A DNA stretch of 64,000 bases from an uncultured Bacteroidales bacterium. Lineage in GTDB: Bacteria; Bacteroidota; Bacteroidia; Bacteroidales; P3. A program made the translations under genes and the position numbers. The DNA is taken from NCBI GenBank assembly GCA_905234665.1, contig CAJOIV010000014.1, forward strand, positions 1 to 64,000, read 5' to 3'. Below are positions 38,398-47,546 of this stretch, piece by piece. Below the pieces are notes generated by a model. It saw nothing but the letters and a program-made list of their open reading frames with translations, had not been told where the DNA came from and searched no databases. The first letter of the stretch is position 1; the number at the start of each line of letters is the position of its first letter.

Positions 38398-40031
38398 CTT
38401 TCAGCAGGGCGTTGTACTGGTCGGGATGGGTGAGGACCTCGATGGCCTTGAGCACATCGGGATCGTCGACGAGGGAGCCTTCGATGCGCCCCCTCTGATA
38501 GTAGTAGCGCACAAGGATTTCATCGCGCAGATAGCGGCTGATGTCTTCGCGGTTGCGCATCAGGTCGTCCTTCTTGGCGTTCTTGAAGGTGGCCTCCAGC
38601 TGGTCGAGCTGGTTGTTGATTTCGTCGATATAGTTCTCGTCTTTGGCTACGCGGTGGAGCTCCTCGAAGAGCCGTTCAGTGTAGGTGGTGTACTCGTAGT
38701 CCTTGTCGGAGAGGAACGAAACGAAGTCCTGATAAATCTCGTCGGTGATGCGGAAATCGCTGGCGGAGGGGATGGTGGGGTGCTCCTTGACGTATTTGTT
38801 GGCGTATTGGAAGAAGAGGAACTTGTTGTAGAGGGCCACGGTGAGGAGCGAGCTGGGGGCAATCTCCACCTCAATGTCGGGCTCGATGCCGAAGCCGTCG
38901 TAGACGGTGCGTCCGTTGCGGGTCTTGAAGGCGGTCTTGAGCGAGTCGGGCACCTTGACGGCGCGTCCGTTCTCGTCGCGGCGGCTGTAGTCGATGGCCT
39001 GGATGCAGCGTCCGCTGGGATTTGGAGACGGTGACCTTCATCTGGTTGTTGTAGGGCATGGGGAGGATGTTCTGCACGAGGCCTTTGCCGAAGGAACGCT
39101 CGCCGATGATGACGGCGCGGTCGAGGTCCTGGAGGCTGCCACTGACAATCTCGCTGGCCGAGGCGCTGTGCTCGTTGATGAGGACCGCCACGGGGATGTT
39201 GAGGTCTTCGGGTGCGTGGGTGGTGCGGTGTTTCTGGTTGCGTGAGGCCACCTTGCCCTTCTGTTCCACGACCAGCTCGCCACTCTTGACCCAGATATTG
39301 ACGATGTCGATGGCTTCGTTCATGAGTCCGCCGCCGTTGCCCCTTAGGTCGAGGATGACGCCCTTCATGTTGGGGTTGGCGCGTTTGAGGTTGACGAAGG
39401 CTTCACGGACGTTCTTGGCGGCATCCTGGGTGAATTCGGTGAGGCGGATGTAGCCGATGTCGCCGGCCACCATGCCACTGTAGGGCACGTTGGGCATGTG
39501 GATTTCCTTGCGGGTGAGGGTGACGTCAAAGGTCTTGCCGTCGCGCTCCAGCGAGAGGGTCACGGTGGTCCCTGCCTGTCCGCGCATGGCGTTGCTCACG
39601 TCGGTGGTTTTCTTGCCCTCGGTGCTCTCGCCGTTGACGGCCAGGATGCGGTCGCCTGCCTTGAGGCCTGCCAGGTCGGCGGGCATGCCCTCAAAAGGCT
39701 CTGCGATATAGTGCTTGTCGCCCTCTTGATGGATGAGGGAGCCTATGCCGCCATACTGGCCGAGCATCTGCATCTTCACATCCTCCATGTCGCTCTCGGG
39801 GAAGTAGTTGGTGTAGGGGTCCATCGAGGCCAGCATGGCATCGATGGCGGTCTTGATGGCCTTGCCGGGGTCTACATCGTCGACGTAGTTGGCGTTGAGG
39901 GTCTTGTATACGTTGGCGAAGATCTCGAGGTTCTTGGAAATCTCAAAGCCCCTGTCGTTCTGGGCATAGAGGGAATTGAGAATTGAGAATTGAGAATTGA
40001 GAATTAAAAGGAAGACGAGAATCTTTTTCAT
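38387..40031 (-). pseudogene. C-terminal processing protease, S41 family, frameshifted
   Basis: Two frames together make a complete periplasmic S41/CTP protease of about 545 residues. The first part (40031 to about 39015) has a signal sequence, a PDZ domain (about 85-170, GGIGSLIHQEG ... AGDRILAVNGEST), a core with RGNGGGLMNEAIDIV, the catalytic Ser in NEHSASASEIVSG (near 290) and the Lys in GERSFGKGLVQ (near 315). After MKVTVSK the frame is lost. The continuation, SGRCIQAIDYSRRDENGRAV then PDSLKTAFKTRNGR, lies in another frame and ends at 38387. Relatives have a KYYIPSGRCIQ-like segment here, so about 8 nt appear to be missing. A truncated 386-residue product would keep the Ser/Lys dyad but lose the C-terminal domain. 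Confidence 0.88.
39973..40006 (-). repeat. GAATTGA heptamer tract in the S41 signal peptide
   Basis: Four GAATTGA units and a partial one. On the coding strand it encodes LILNSQFSILNS, the hydrophobic core of the protease signal peptide before LYAQ. Confidence 0.85.
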
Positions 40032-40077
40032 GTGGCTATAGGGATTACTTCTTAGTTCTTACTTCTTAGCTCTTATT

Positions 40078-42315
40078 TCAGTTAAAGTCGGCGACGTTGA
40101 GGTCCTCGGGCGAGACCATCCACACCACGTCGCCGGGTTGGAAGACGGTGTCTGCCACGGGATTGAGCATGTAGTCTTTGCCGCGCTCGATGGCGATGAC
40201 CATCGAGTGGTGCTTGTCCTTGAGGCTGGCCTTGCGGATGTCGAGACCCGCCAGGGGGCTCTTGTCCTTGATTTCAAGTCGGTAGATGTTGATTTCGTTG
40301 TCGGAGTGGTCGTGGATGAGCATGTCGGGTTCCACCTCAATGTCGGAGCGCACATGCGCAAGTTGGTCCTCGTTGCCGAGGATGGTGAGCCGGTCGCCGG
40401 GCATGATGAGGAAGTCTTTGGAGGGGAGGTCGTGAATCTTTCCGGCGCGCTCGATCGAGGCCACATTGACGCGGTAGTCGTTGCGGAAGCCGCTTTCTGC
40501 GAGGGTCTTGCCCACGAGAGGCGAGTAGGCTGTCACCGTCATGCGTTCCATGCTGAACTTCTGCTCCAGCGACTGGGGTATCTTGAACGAGTTCTGTGCC
40601 TGCCGTTGGTTGAAGTTGCTCACAAAACGCTCCTCGATGCGGTTGTACGAGTCGGTGGCTTTGCGCGAGAGGAGGATGACGACCACGGCCACGATGGCGA
40701 TGATGATGACCAGGCCGATGGCGGCTTTCAGGTAGGCCGAGACAACGAATCCCACGAGTGCCACGGCAATGAAGTAGCGCAATGCCAGCAGGGGGATGAC
40801 AGCCACCTGGCTGCCGTGGTAGGTCTGCAGCATCTTGCGTATGCGTTGACGGTTCACGCCCTTCACCGCCAGCGCCCAGAGGAAGGGGGCCATGACAAGG
40901 AGGGTGACCAGAAGTCCCAGCAGGTGTCCCCAGATGGCGGGGATGCCCCATTCGGCAAAGAAATCGTCGATGAGGGGCTTCAGCAACAGGCTGCTGAGGA
41001 GCGCGAGGGCCATGAGGATGAATCCGTAGATGATGATGGTGACCAGCTGTTTGGTCACGAATTGGGTGACGGCCTTGTCGTGTCCCGTGTTCTTGGTCGA
41101 CGAGCTGTATCTCTCCAACGCCATTTTCACCTTTCTGGGCAGTTTTCGGTCGGCCAGCTCGAAGGCGGGTGTGCCGGCCTTAATCATGTAGGGGGTCACG
41201 AAGGTGGTGATGATGGAGACCGACACGATAATTGGGTAGAGGTTGGGGTCGATGACGCCGAAGCTGAGACCCAACCCTGCGATGATGAAGGAGAACTCAC
41301 CTATCTGGCAGAAGCAGAAGCCTCCCTGCATGGCGGTCTTGAGGGGTCTGCCGCTGAGAAGGATACCCGTGGTGGCGGCGGTCGACTTGAATACGATGAC
41401 TGTGGCGGCAATGACCAGGATGGGCAGCCAGTACTTGACCAGCACCTCGGGGTTGACCAGCATACCCACGGAGACGAAGAACACGGCACCGAAGAGGTTC
41501 TTGATGGGCGTGATGATGCGGTGGATAACGTCGGCCTCGATGGTCTCGGCCAGGATGGCGCCCATGACGAAGGCGCCCAAGGCTGTCGAGAATCCCGCGA
41601 AGTCGGCCAACACCACCATGCCGAAGCAGAGTCCCACGGCCACGATGCACAGGGTCTCCTCGGTCATCCATTTGCGCATCCAGCGCAGGAAGGTGGGGAT
41701 GAGGAAGATGCCGAAGGTGAACCACACCACAAGGAAAAAGGCCAGCTTGACGATGCTCAGTCCCAACTCGCCTCCGTTGAAGCTCTTGCTGACGCTAAGG
41801 GTCGACAGGATGACCAGCAGTAGGACGGCGATGAGGTCCTCCACCACCAGCACGGCCGTCACGGTGCTGGTGAACTTCTGCTGCTTCAGTTTCAAGTCGT
41901 CGAACGACTTGATGATGATGGTCGTCGACGAGATGGAGAGCATGCAGCCGAGGAAGATGCAGTCCATGTTGCCCCAGCCCAGCAGGTGTCCCACCATGTT
42001 TCCAATGAGGAACATGATGGCCAGTTCGGTGAGGGCTGTGATGGCGCCAGTGGCTCCCACCTTCTTCAGCTTCTTGACGCTGAACTCCAGACCCAGGGCG
42101 AACATCAGAAACACGATGCCGATGTCGCTCCAAACATGCAGGTTGGTGGAGTCGGTGATGGCGGGAAACCAGGGGAAGTAGGGCCCGATGAAGAATCCAG
42201 CCACGATGTATCCCAACACCAGCGGCTGCTTGAGCCACTTGAATATAACGGTGGTGATACCGGCGGTAATGAGGATTATCGCGAGGTCGAGGAATATGGG
42301 AGGTAATGACGACAT
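40078..42315 (-). CDS. CPA2 family cation:proton antiporter with RCK_C domains
   Basis: 745 residues. The first part (about 1-390) has 11-12 transmembrane helices in CPA2/KefB style (PLVLGYIVAGFFIGPYFPWF, FALGLEFSVKKLKKVG, STALGAFVMGAILAET). It is followed by an unusual additional set of hydrophobic helices (about 430-570). Two TrkA-C/RCK_C-like regulatory domains follow (about 595-665 and 670-745), with MTVTAYSPLVGKTLAES, DRLTILGNEDQLAHV and SPLAGLDIRKASLKDK. It exchanges K+ or Na+ for protons across the inner membrane. It is the first gene of the minus-strand run. A CGACATA ... TATGTCG inverted repeat (42310-42335) overlaps the start codon and could affect initiation. Confidence 0.9.
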   Translation of the reverse strand: MSSLPPIFLDLAIILITAGITTVIFKWLKQPLVLGYIVAGFFIGPYFPWFPAITDSTNLHVWSDIGIVFLMFALGLEFSVKKLKKVGATGAITALTELAIMFLIGNMVGHLLGWGNMDCIFLGCMLSISSTTIIIKSFDDLKLKQQKFTSTVTAVLVVEDLIAVLLLVILSTLSVSKSFNGGELGLSIVKLAFFLVVWFTFGIFLIPTFLRWMRKWMTEETLCIVAVGLCFGMVVLADFAGFSTALGAFVMGAILAETIEADVIHRIITPIKNLFGAVFFVSVGMLVNPEVLVKYWLPILVIAATVIVFKSTAATTGILLSGRPLKTAMQGGFCFCQIGEFSFIIAGLGLSFGVIDPNLYPIIVSVSIITTFVTPYMIKAGTPAFELADRKLPRKVKMALERYSSSTKNTGHDKAVTQFVTKQLVTIIIYGFILMALALLSSLLLKPLIDDFFAEWGIPAIWGHLLGLLVTLLVMAPFLWALAVKGVNRQRIRKMLQTYHGSQVAVIPLLALRYFIAVALVGFVVSAYLKAAIGLVIIIAIVAVVVILLSRKATDSYNRIEERFVSNFNQRQAQNSFKIPQSLEQKFSMERMTVTAYSPLVGKTLAESGFRNDYRVNVASIERAGKIHDLPSKDFLIMPGDRLTILGNEDQLAHVRSDIEVEPDMLIHDHSDNEINIYRLEIKDKSPLAGLDIRKASLKDKHHSMVIAIERGKDYMLNPVADTVFQPGDVVWMVSPEDLNVADFN

Positions 42316-42417
42316 ATAGCCCTTAACGTATGTCGCGTCTAATTATTGCCTGCCCAAGGAAAAAAAAACTTTTGTTCGCACGCGCAATAAATGCGCGTCG
42401 CGCGCGTTATGGCAGGT

Positions 42418-43857
42418 ATGAAAAGACTAATCTCCACAATGGCCGTTTTTTGCTGCCTGCTGACCTTTATCGGAGGGCCGCAGGCCGCCTCGGCCAAACC
42501 CAAGAACTCCTACGAAATCACCCTCAAGATAGAGGGTGGCAAGGACACCATGATGATGCTGGGCTGCTACTACGCCCGCGGCAACCAAGTGATAGACACC
42601 GCCTACCGCGACAGCAAAGGCCGATTCTTCTTCTCGGGCGTCGACACGCTCCCGTGGGGCCTCTATTTCTTCGCCAACCCCGCCGGCAACTATGTCGAGT
42701 TTGTTGTCTACAAAGAGAAGCCCTTCTTCACCTTCGAGACCAAGGAGGACGACTGGACCACCAACATGAAGGTCAAGGGCAGCAAGGAGAACGATTTCTT
42801 CTTCGACTTCCACCGCATCGACGGGGCCCTCACCCGCGACCTTATGAAGAAGCAGCGCACCTTCGACTCCGCCGCCTTCGAGGCCTACAAACGTCAGGAA
42901 CTCCTGCGTCTCGACTCTATTAAACACGACCTTATTGTCCGTTTCCCCCAGCGGATGCTCTCCAAGATGATGCTTGCCACCGCCGAGAACGATACACCCG
43001 AGGTCGACGAGAACGGCGACTCGCTGACCCTCAACCAGCGGCGCGACTACTACCTCCACCACTACTTCGACAACCTGCCCCTCGACGACAATTTCTATGT
43101 CCGGACTCCCAAGGCCGTCTTCTACGACCGCGTCATGCCTTTCTTCGACTCCTACCTCAAATACGCCCCGCCGGAGGTTATCAAGGAGTTTGTCGACACC
43201 GTCATGCGCAAGGCCCTCAAGGCTCCCGACGTCTTCCAGTACCTTGTCATACGCCTCACCGAGAAGTACCTCCAGAGCAACGTCATGGTACACGACGAGG
43301 TCTATGTCTACCTCGTCCAGAACTATTTCGCCACCCCGGCCAATTTCTGGTCCTCGCCCTCGGGCATCGAGAAGGAGCTGATCCGGGCCAACAAGTGGGA
43401 ACGCCTTCTGGTCGGGCACCAGGCCCCCGAGCTCATCCTCTACGACACCCTTCACCATCCCCACTCGCTCCATGCCATGCCCAACCGCTGGAAGCTCCTC
43501 ATCTTCTGGTCGCCCAACTGCGGCCACTGCAAGCATATCATCCCCAAAGTCTACGAGATATACATGGCCAACCGCGAGAAGTACGACCTCGGGGTCTTCG
43601 CCATCCTCAGCGAGCCCGACGACAAGACCCGTGTCGACTGGCACAACTTCCTTCGCGACAACGGCATCGACAGCCCCACCTGGATTAACCTCGACGGCGG
43701 CGAAGCCAACGTCGACTGGCACGATGTCTACGACATCACCTCCACGCCGCAGATATACCTTCTCGACCAGTACAACATCATACAGGCCAAGAAGCTCAGC
43801 GACGGCAATCTCGAGCAGGTGCTCCGCGCCATCTGTGGTAGCCAAGAAAAACAATAA
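42418..43857 (+). CDS. Thioredoxin-like protein with DUF5106/DUF4369-type N-terminus
   Basis: 479 residues from ATG 42418. That start gives the signal peptide MKRLISTMAVFCCLLTFIGG ending before AASA; ATG 42391 and 42409 are in frame but would add only basic residues. The N-terminal beta domain (about 25-120, YEITLKIEGGKDTMMMLG) and long helical middle are typical of Bacteroidota thiol-disulfide proteins. The C-terminal thioredoxin fold has the active site SPNCGHCKHI and the cis-Pro segment ITSTPQIYLLD. It is probably a periplasmic disulfide oxidoreductase. It is 12 nt upstream of the M3 peptidase gene, probably co-transcribed. Confidence 0.85.
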   Translation: MKRLISTMAVFCCLLTFIGGPQAASAKPKNSYEITLKIEGGKDTMMMLGCYYARGNQVIDTAYRDSKGRFFFSGVDTLPWGLYFFANPAGNYVEFVVYKEKPFFTFETKEDDWTTNMKVKGSKENDFFFDFHRIDGALTRDLMKKQRTFDSAAFEAYKRQELLRLDSIKHDLIVRFPQRMLSKMMLATAENDTPEVDENGDSLTLNQRRDYYLHHYFDNLPLDDNFYVRTPKAVFYDRVMPFFDSYLKYAPPEVIKEFVDTVMRKALKAPDVFQYLVIRLTEKYLQSNVMVHDEVYVYLVQNYFATPANFWSSPSGIEKELIRANKWERLLVGHQAPELILYDTLHHPHSLHAMPNRWKLLIFWSPNCGHCKHIIPKVYEIYMANREKYDLGVFAILSEPDDKTRVDWHNFLRDNGIDSPTWINLDGGEANVDWHDVYDITSTPQIYLLDQYNIIQAKKLSDGNLEQVLRAICGSQEKQ

Positions 43858-43869
43858 ACACTATACCCT

Positions 43870-45891
43870 ATGAAAAAACAATCCCTTTTAACCCTCTGCT
43901 GCGCAGTCCTTCTGCTGACGGCAGGATGCAAGAAAAACATGGAAAACCCTTTCTTCACCGCCTGGGGAACCCCCTATGAGATTCCCGACTTCCAGAAAAT
44001 CAAGACCGAGCACTACATGCCCGCCTTCCAAGAGGGCATGGAACGCCAGAAGGCCGAAATCGCCGCCATCGTCGACAACCCCGAGGCGCCCACCTTCGCC
44101 AATACCGTCGAGGCATACGAGTACAGCGGCCAGCTCCTCAACGAGGTGGCCAGCGTATTCTTCAACCTCAGCGAGTGCGAGAACAGCCCCGAGATGGAGG
44201 CTATCGCCGAAGAGGTGACGCCCCTCCTCTCTGCCCACGGCGACGACATTGCCCTCAACGCCAAACTCTTCGCCCGCATCAAGGCCGTCTACGACCAGCG
44301 CGAGAGCCTCGACCTCAACCCCGAGCAGATGCGCCTGCTGGAGGAGACCTACAAGGGCTTCGTCCGCAACGGCGCCAACGTCCCCGAGGAGCAGCAGGCC
44401 CGCTTCCGCGAGCTCAACGAGCAGATTGCCTCCCTCACCCTCCGTTTCGCCCAGAACGTCCTCAAGGCCACCAACGCCTACAAGAAGGTCCTCGACGACG
44501 GCACCGAGGTGACCCTCTCGCTGCCCTCCTGGGAGCCCTTCATGCAGACCTGCCCCGACCGCGCCCTGCGCGAGGAGGTCTGGACGGCCTACACCACCCG
44601 CTGCAAGGGCGGTGAGTTCAACAACCTCGGCATCATCGACACCCTCGTCAACCTCCGCCTCGAGCGTGCCAACATCCTCGGCTTCCCGACGCATGCCGAC
44701 TATGTCCTCGACAACACCCTCGCCAAGACCCCCCAGAACGTCACTGACTGCCTGATGCAGATCTGGAAGCCCGCCCTCAACCTCGCCAAGCAGGAGCGCG
44801 ACATCTACCAGAAGATGCTGGCCGCCGACGAGTCCGGCGCCAAGCTGCAGCCCTGGGACTGGCGTTATTATAGTGAAAAATACCGCGTCGAGAAGTACGC
44901 CCTCAACGACGACGAGGTGCGCCCCTACTTCTCCCTCGACAACGTGCGCCAGGGTGCCTTCGACGTGGCCACCAAGCTCTACGGCATCACCTTCCGCGAG
45001 AATCCCGACCTGCCCACCTACGACACTGAGGCCCATGCCTTCGAGGTCCTCGACGGCGAGGAGGTCATCGGCATCCTCTACATGGACTTCCACCCGCGCG
45101 AGAGCAAGCGCAGCGGCGCCTGGATGACCGAGTTCCGCGGCCAGAAGGTCGACCAGCAGGGCAACAACGTCATCCCCATCATCCAGGTGGTCTGCAACTT
45201 CACCAAGCCCACGGCCGACAAGCCCTCGCTGCTCAACTTCGACGAGAGCGAGACCCTCTTCCACGAGTTCGGCCACGCCCTCCACGGCCTCCTCAGCAAG
45301 TGCCACTATCCCTCGCTGGCAGGTACCAACGTGCCGCGCGACTTCGTCGAGCTGCCCTCGCAGGTAATGGAGAACTGGTGCCGCCACCCGCAGGTGATGA
45401 AGAGCTACGCCAAGCACTACCAGACGGGTGAAGCCATCCCCGACGACCTCATCGCCAAGATTGCCGCTGCCCAGACCTACGGCCAGGGCTTTATCAACAC
45501 CGAGCTCCTCGCCGCCTCGCTCCTCGACATGGCCTACCACGGCATCACTGCCAAGCAGACCGTCGACCCGCTGGCTTTCGAGCAGAACTACCTCGACGGC
45601 ATCGGCCTCATTCCCGAAATCATCAGCCGCTACAAGAGCCCCTACTTCCAGCACATCTTCACCACGGGCTATGATGCAGGTTACTATAGCTACACCTGGA
45701 CGGCCATCCTCGACCACGACGCCTTCGCGGCCTTCGTCGAGAGCGGCGACCTCTTCAACCCCGAGCTGGCCAAGAAGTTCCGCCATATCCTCGAGAGCGG
45801 CAACACCATCGACCCCATGACCATGTACCGCGAGTTCCGCGGCAAAGACCCCAGCGTGCAGCCCCTCCTGAAAGACCGCGGCCTTATCTAA
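43870..45891 (+). CDS. M3 family peptidase (peptidyl-dipeptidase Dcp-like), lipoprotein
   Basis: 673 residues. The lipoprotein signal peptide ends LLLTAGC (Cys near residue 20). The start of the mature protein (NPFFTAWGTPYEIPDFQKIK) and the zinc motif LFHEFGHALHG (HExxH near residue 463) define the M3 Dcp/oligopeptidase A family. GAWMTEFRGQ and GYDAGYYSYTWTAILDHDAF are also conserved. It trims short peptides, here from a membrane-anchored periplasmic position. The length is normal for the family. Confidence 0.94.
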   Translation: MKKQSLLTLCCAVLLLTAGCKKNMENPFFTAWGTPYEIPDFQKIKTEHYMPAFQEGMERQKAEIAAIVDNPEAPTFANTVEAYEYSGQLLNEVASVFFNLSECENSPEMEAIAEEVTPLLSAHGDDIALNAKLFARIKAVYDQRESLDLNPEQMRLLEETYKGFVRNGANVPEEQQARFRELNEQIASLTLRFAQNVLKATNAYKKVLDDGTEVTLSLPSWEPFMQTCPDRALREEVWTAYTTRCKGGEFNNLGIIDTLVNLRLERANILGFPTHADYVLDNTLAKTPQNVTDCLMQIWKPALNLAKQERDIYQKMLAADESGAKLQPWDWRYYSEKYRVEKYALNDDEVRPYFSLDNVRQGAFDVATKLYGITFRENPDLPTYDTEAHAFEVLDGEEVIGILYMDFHPRESKRSGAWMTEFRGQKVDQQGNNVIPIIQVVCNFTKPTADKPSLLNFDESETLFHEFGHALHGLLSKCHYPSLAGTNVPRDFVELPSQVMENWCRHPQVMKSYAKHYQTGEAIPDDLIAKIAAAQTYGQGFINTELLAASLLDMAYHGITAKQTVDPLAFEQNYLDGIGLIPEIISRYKSPYFQHIFTTGYDAGYYSYTWTAILDHDAFAAFVESGDLFNPELAKKFRHILESGNTIDPMTMYREFRGKDPSVQPLLKDRGLI

Positions 45892-45929
45892 AACTATAAA
45901 GTAAAAACTAAAAACTAAAACCTGCGACA

Positions 45930-45980
45930 GCCACTCCTCCCCTAAGTTAGGGGAGGTGCCCAAAGGGCGGAGGAGTGTGT
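45930..45980 (+). repeat. Palindromic element, 3' half copy F (intergenic)
   Basis: Contains only the second CCCCTAAGTTAGGGG stem, a GCCC-AAA-GGGC hairpin and the terminal GGAGGAGTGTGT. The frame that encodes HSSPKLGEVPKGRRSVS is open straight into the pspC gene downstream. Confidence 0.85.
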
Positions 45981-45983
45981 CTT

Positions 45984-46004
45984 TCAATTCTCAATTCTCA
46001 ATTT
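45984..46004 (+). repeat. TCAATTC heptamer tract
   Basis: Three units directly before the pspC start codon. Confidence 0.7.
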
Positions 46005-46006
46005 CC

Positions 46007-46213
46007 ATGGATACTCAACGTAAACTCACTCGCAGCACCACCGACCGCAAAGTGGCCGGTGTGTGCGGCGGCTTGGGTCAGTATATGAACTCCGACCCCA
46101 CTGTCATCCGGCTCATCTTTGTGCTGGCCTGCCTCTTGGGTTTCTTCGGCATTGCCGCCTACATCCTCGCCTGGCTCGTCATCCCCGAAGAGAACACGCT
46201 CCAGCGTCAGTGA
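46007..46213 (+). CDS. PspC domain protein
   Basis: 68 residues from ATG 46007. RKLTRSTTDRKVAGVCGGLG, then YMNSDPTVIRLIFVLACLLG, and one to two transmembrane segments ending in YILAWLVIPEEN make a standard single PspC domain. PspC proteins are inner-membrane components of envelope stress responses, though stand-alone forms are poorly understood. The frame is open upstream through the half-palindromic element (GTG at 45956), so an N-terminally extended form is possible but less likely. Confidence 0.9.
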   Translation: MDTQRKLTRSTTDRKVAGVCGGLGQYMNSDPTVIRLIFVLACLLGFFGIAAYILAWLVIPEENTLQRQ

Positions 46214-46235
46214 TTTGTCACATAATGATTAGCCA

Positions 46236-47501
46236 ATGAGCACCATGCAAAAAAATAATGATATTCTTTTAGTTCTCGTTCTCGCCTTCGTCTTCATTTC
46301 CGTTTTCTTCACCCGCTCCATGCGGGAGAAAGACGTGGAACGTCTAATCCCACTGGCCGAGGCAGGCAACGAAAAAGCCATGCAGAACCTCATGCTTTAT
46401 AGCGACACCCTCGTCCCCGTGGATGTCCGCGAACACTATATGCAGGTTCTCGCTGAGAAAGGCAATCCAGAGGGGCTTTACACCATTGTCAGACCTTCGA
46501 GGCTACAGTTCCAGGATATGCCTTTCTACGACTATAAGCCCGAGAACGTCAAATGGCTGAAGTACGGTGCCGAAAAGGGCGACCCTTATTGTCTTTACAT
46601 GATGTCTGGCTACTACGACAAGGAGGGGCATCGTGACACGGTCTTGTCCGACAGCCTCATGCAGCAGGCCGCCGACAGCGGATATGCCAAGGCACGTCTC
46701 TATATGTTCTGCCAGAATCACAAAGGGAATATCCTCGCCCGTCCCTACTTTGTATTCCAGCAGGTGTGGAACGGCCCGGCACGCGACTATGCCCTGTTCC
46801 CGCGTTTCTCCAACGCTCTCGTCCATTTTTCCATAGACTTCTTCGGCAATTGCTTCAAGTCGCTCTTCACCTCCCGCTGGTGGCAGTCGCTGCTGGGCAT
46901 ACTCTTCATGATTTTGGTGCTTCTCGTGGGGGGCTTGTATCTCATCAGCCTCAAGGGGGAAGAGAGAACATCGGCAATGGTCAGCGGTGTCTATGGTTGG
47001 CTAAACTGCTTCATCCTGCTGTATCAGTATGTCGGAAGAGGCGCTGAAGGCTTCCTCCGCGCCACCGACACTATCTTCCGCTTCACCCACCAGCCCGAGG
47101 CTTTCAGCACGCTCTCCTATATGTCTGTGTGGGCCACCTGGATATGGGCACTTACATTTGTCTTCTGTTTTGTTGTTGCCATCCTCGGCAGGAGGGGCAA
47201 GGGACTCAGTGCGAAGGGGTGGATACTCTTTGTACTCAAGTTCCTTTTCTCCAATTTCCTTGCCTACTTCCTGCTCGCTTCCATGGCGATGTTCAGTCGT
47301 GTATTGGCCTTTATTTTTGGGCTCGTGGTGGCGGGTTTCTTCCTCGTAGGCGACAGAAAAGTCGACGTCGACGACAAAAAGGTCAATGACTCTTGGCAGT
47401 ACTGGCGCAATCAAAGGAAAAAGGAGAATGCCGCACAAGACCTCCGGAAAAAAGAGGAGGAGAGAAAAGAATGGCGCCGCCGCGTGATGGGCCACAATTG
47501 A
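46236..47501 (+). CDS. Multi-spanning membrane protein with Sel1-like repeats
   Basis: 421 residues. An N-terminal transmembrane anchor (about 10-26) is followed by Sel1-like helical repeats (about 35-165: RLIPLAEAGNEKAMQNLMLY, VLAEKGNPEGLY, WLKYGAEKGDPYCLYMMSGY, QQAADSGYAKARLYMF). Then come about five transmembrane helices (about 220-370) and a strongly charged C-terminal tail (QRKKENAAQDLRKKEEER). Sel1 repeats mediate protein contacts. No specific function can be assigned. It lies 22 nt after pspC and is followed by a strong bidirectional terminator. Confidence 0.75.
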   Translation: MSTMQKNNDILLVLVLAFVFISVFFTRSMREKDVERLIPLAEAGNEKAMQNLMLYSDTLVPVDVREHYMQVLAEKGNPEGLYTIVRPSRLQFQDMPFYDYKPENVKWLKYGAEKGDPYCLYMMSGYYDKEGHRDTVLSDSLMQQAADSGYAKARLYMFCQNHKGNILARPYFVFQQVWNGPARDYALFPRFSNALVHFSIDFFGNCFKSLFTSRWWQSLLGILFMILVLLVGGLYLISLKGEERTSAMVSGVYGWLNCFILLYQYVGRGAEGFLRATDTIFRFTHQPEAFSTLSYMSVWATWIWALTFVFCFVVAILGRRGKGLSAKGWILFVLKFLFSNFLAYFLLASMAMFSRVLAFIFGLVVAGFFLVGDRKVDVDDKKVNDSWQYWRNQRKKENAAQDLRKKEEERKEWRRRVMGHN

Positions 47502-47546
47502 ACAACAAAGAAGGCTGACGCAACCGCGCCAGCCTTCTTTGTTGTT
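47501..47546. terminator. Bidirectional terminator
   Basis: Perfect 17-bp arms AACAACAAAGAAGGCTG / CAGCCTTCTTTGTTGTT around a 12-nt loop, with A and T ends on either side. It separates two convergent genes and overlaps both stop codons. Confidence 0.9.

Noticed and set aside
42391-42417. ATG 42391 or 42409 as start of the thioredoxin-like protein
   Set aside because: They would add Arg-rich residues before a complete signal peptide that starts at 42418.
902-45980. CCCCTAA/TTAGGGG repeats as a CRISPR array or classical IS ends
   Set aside because: The copies are dispersed, have no regular spacers, no cas genes and no transposase between their arms.
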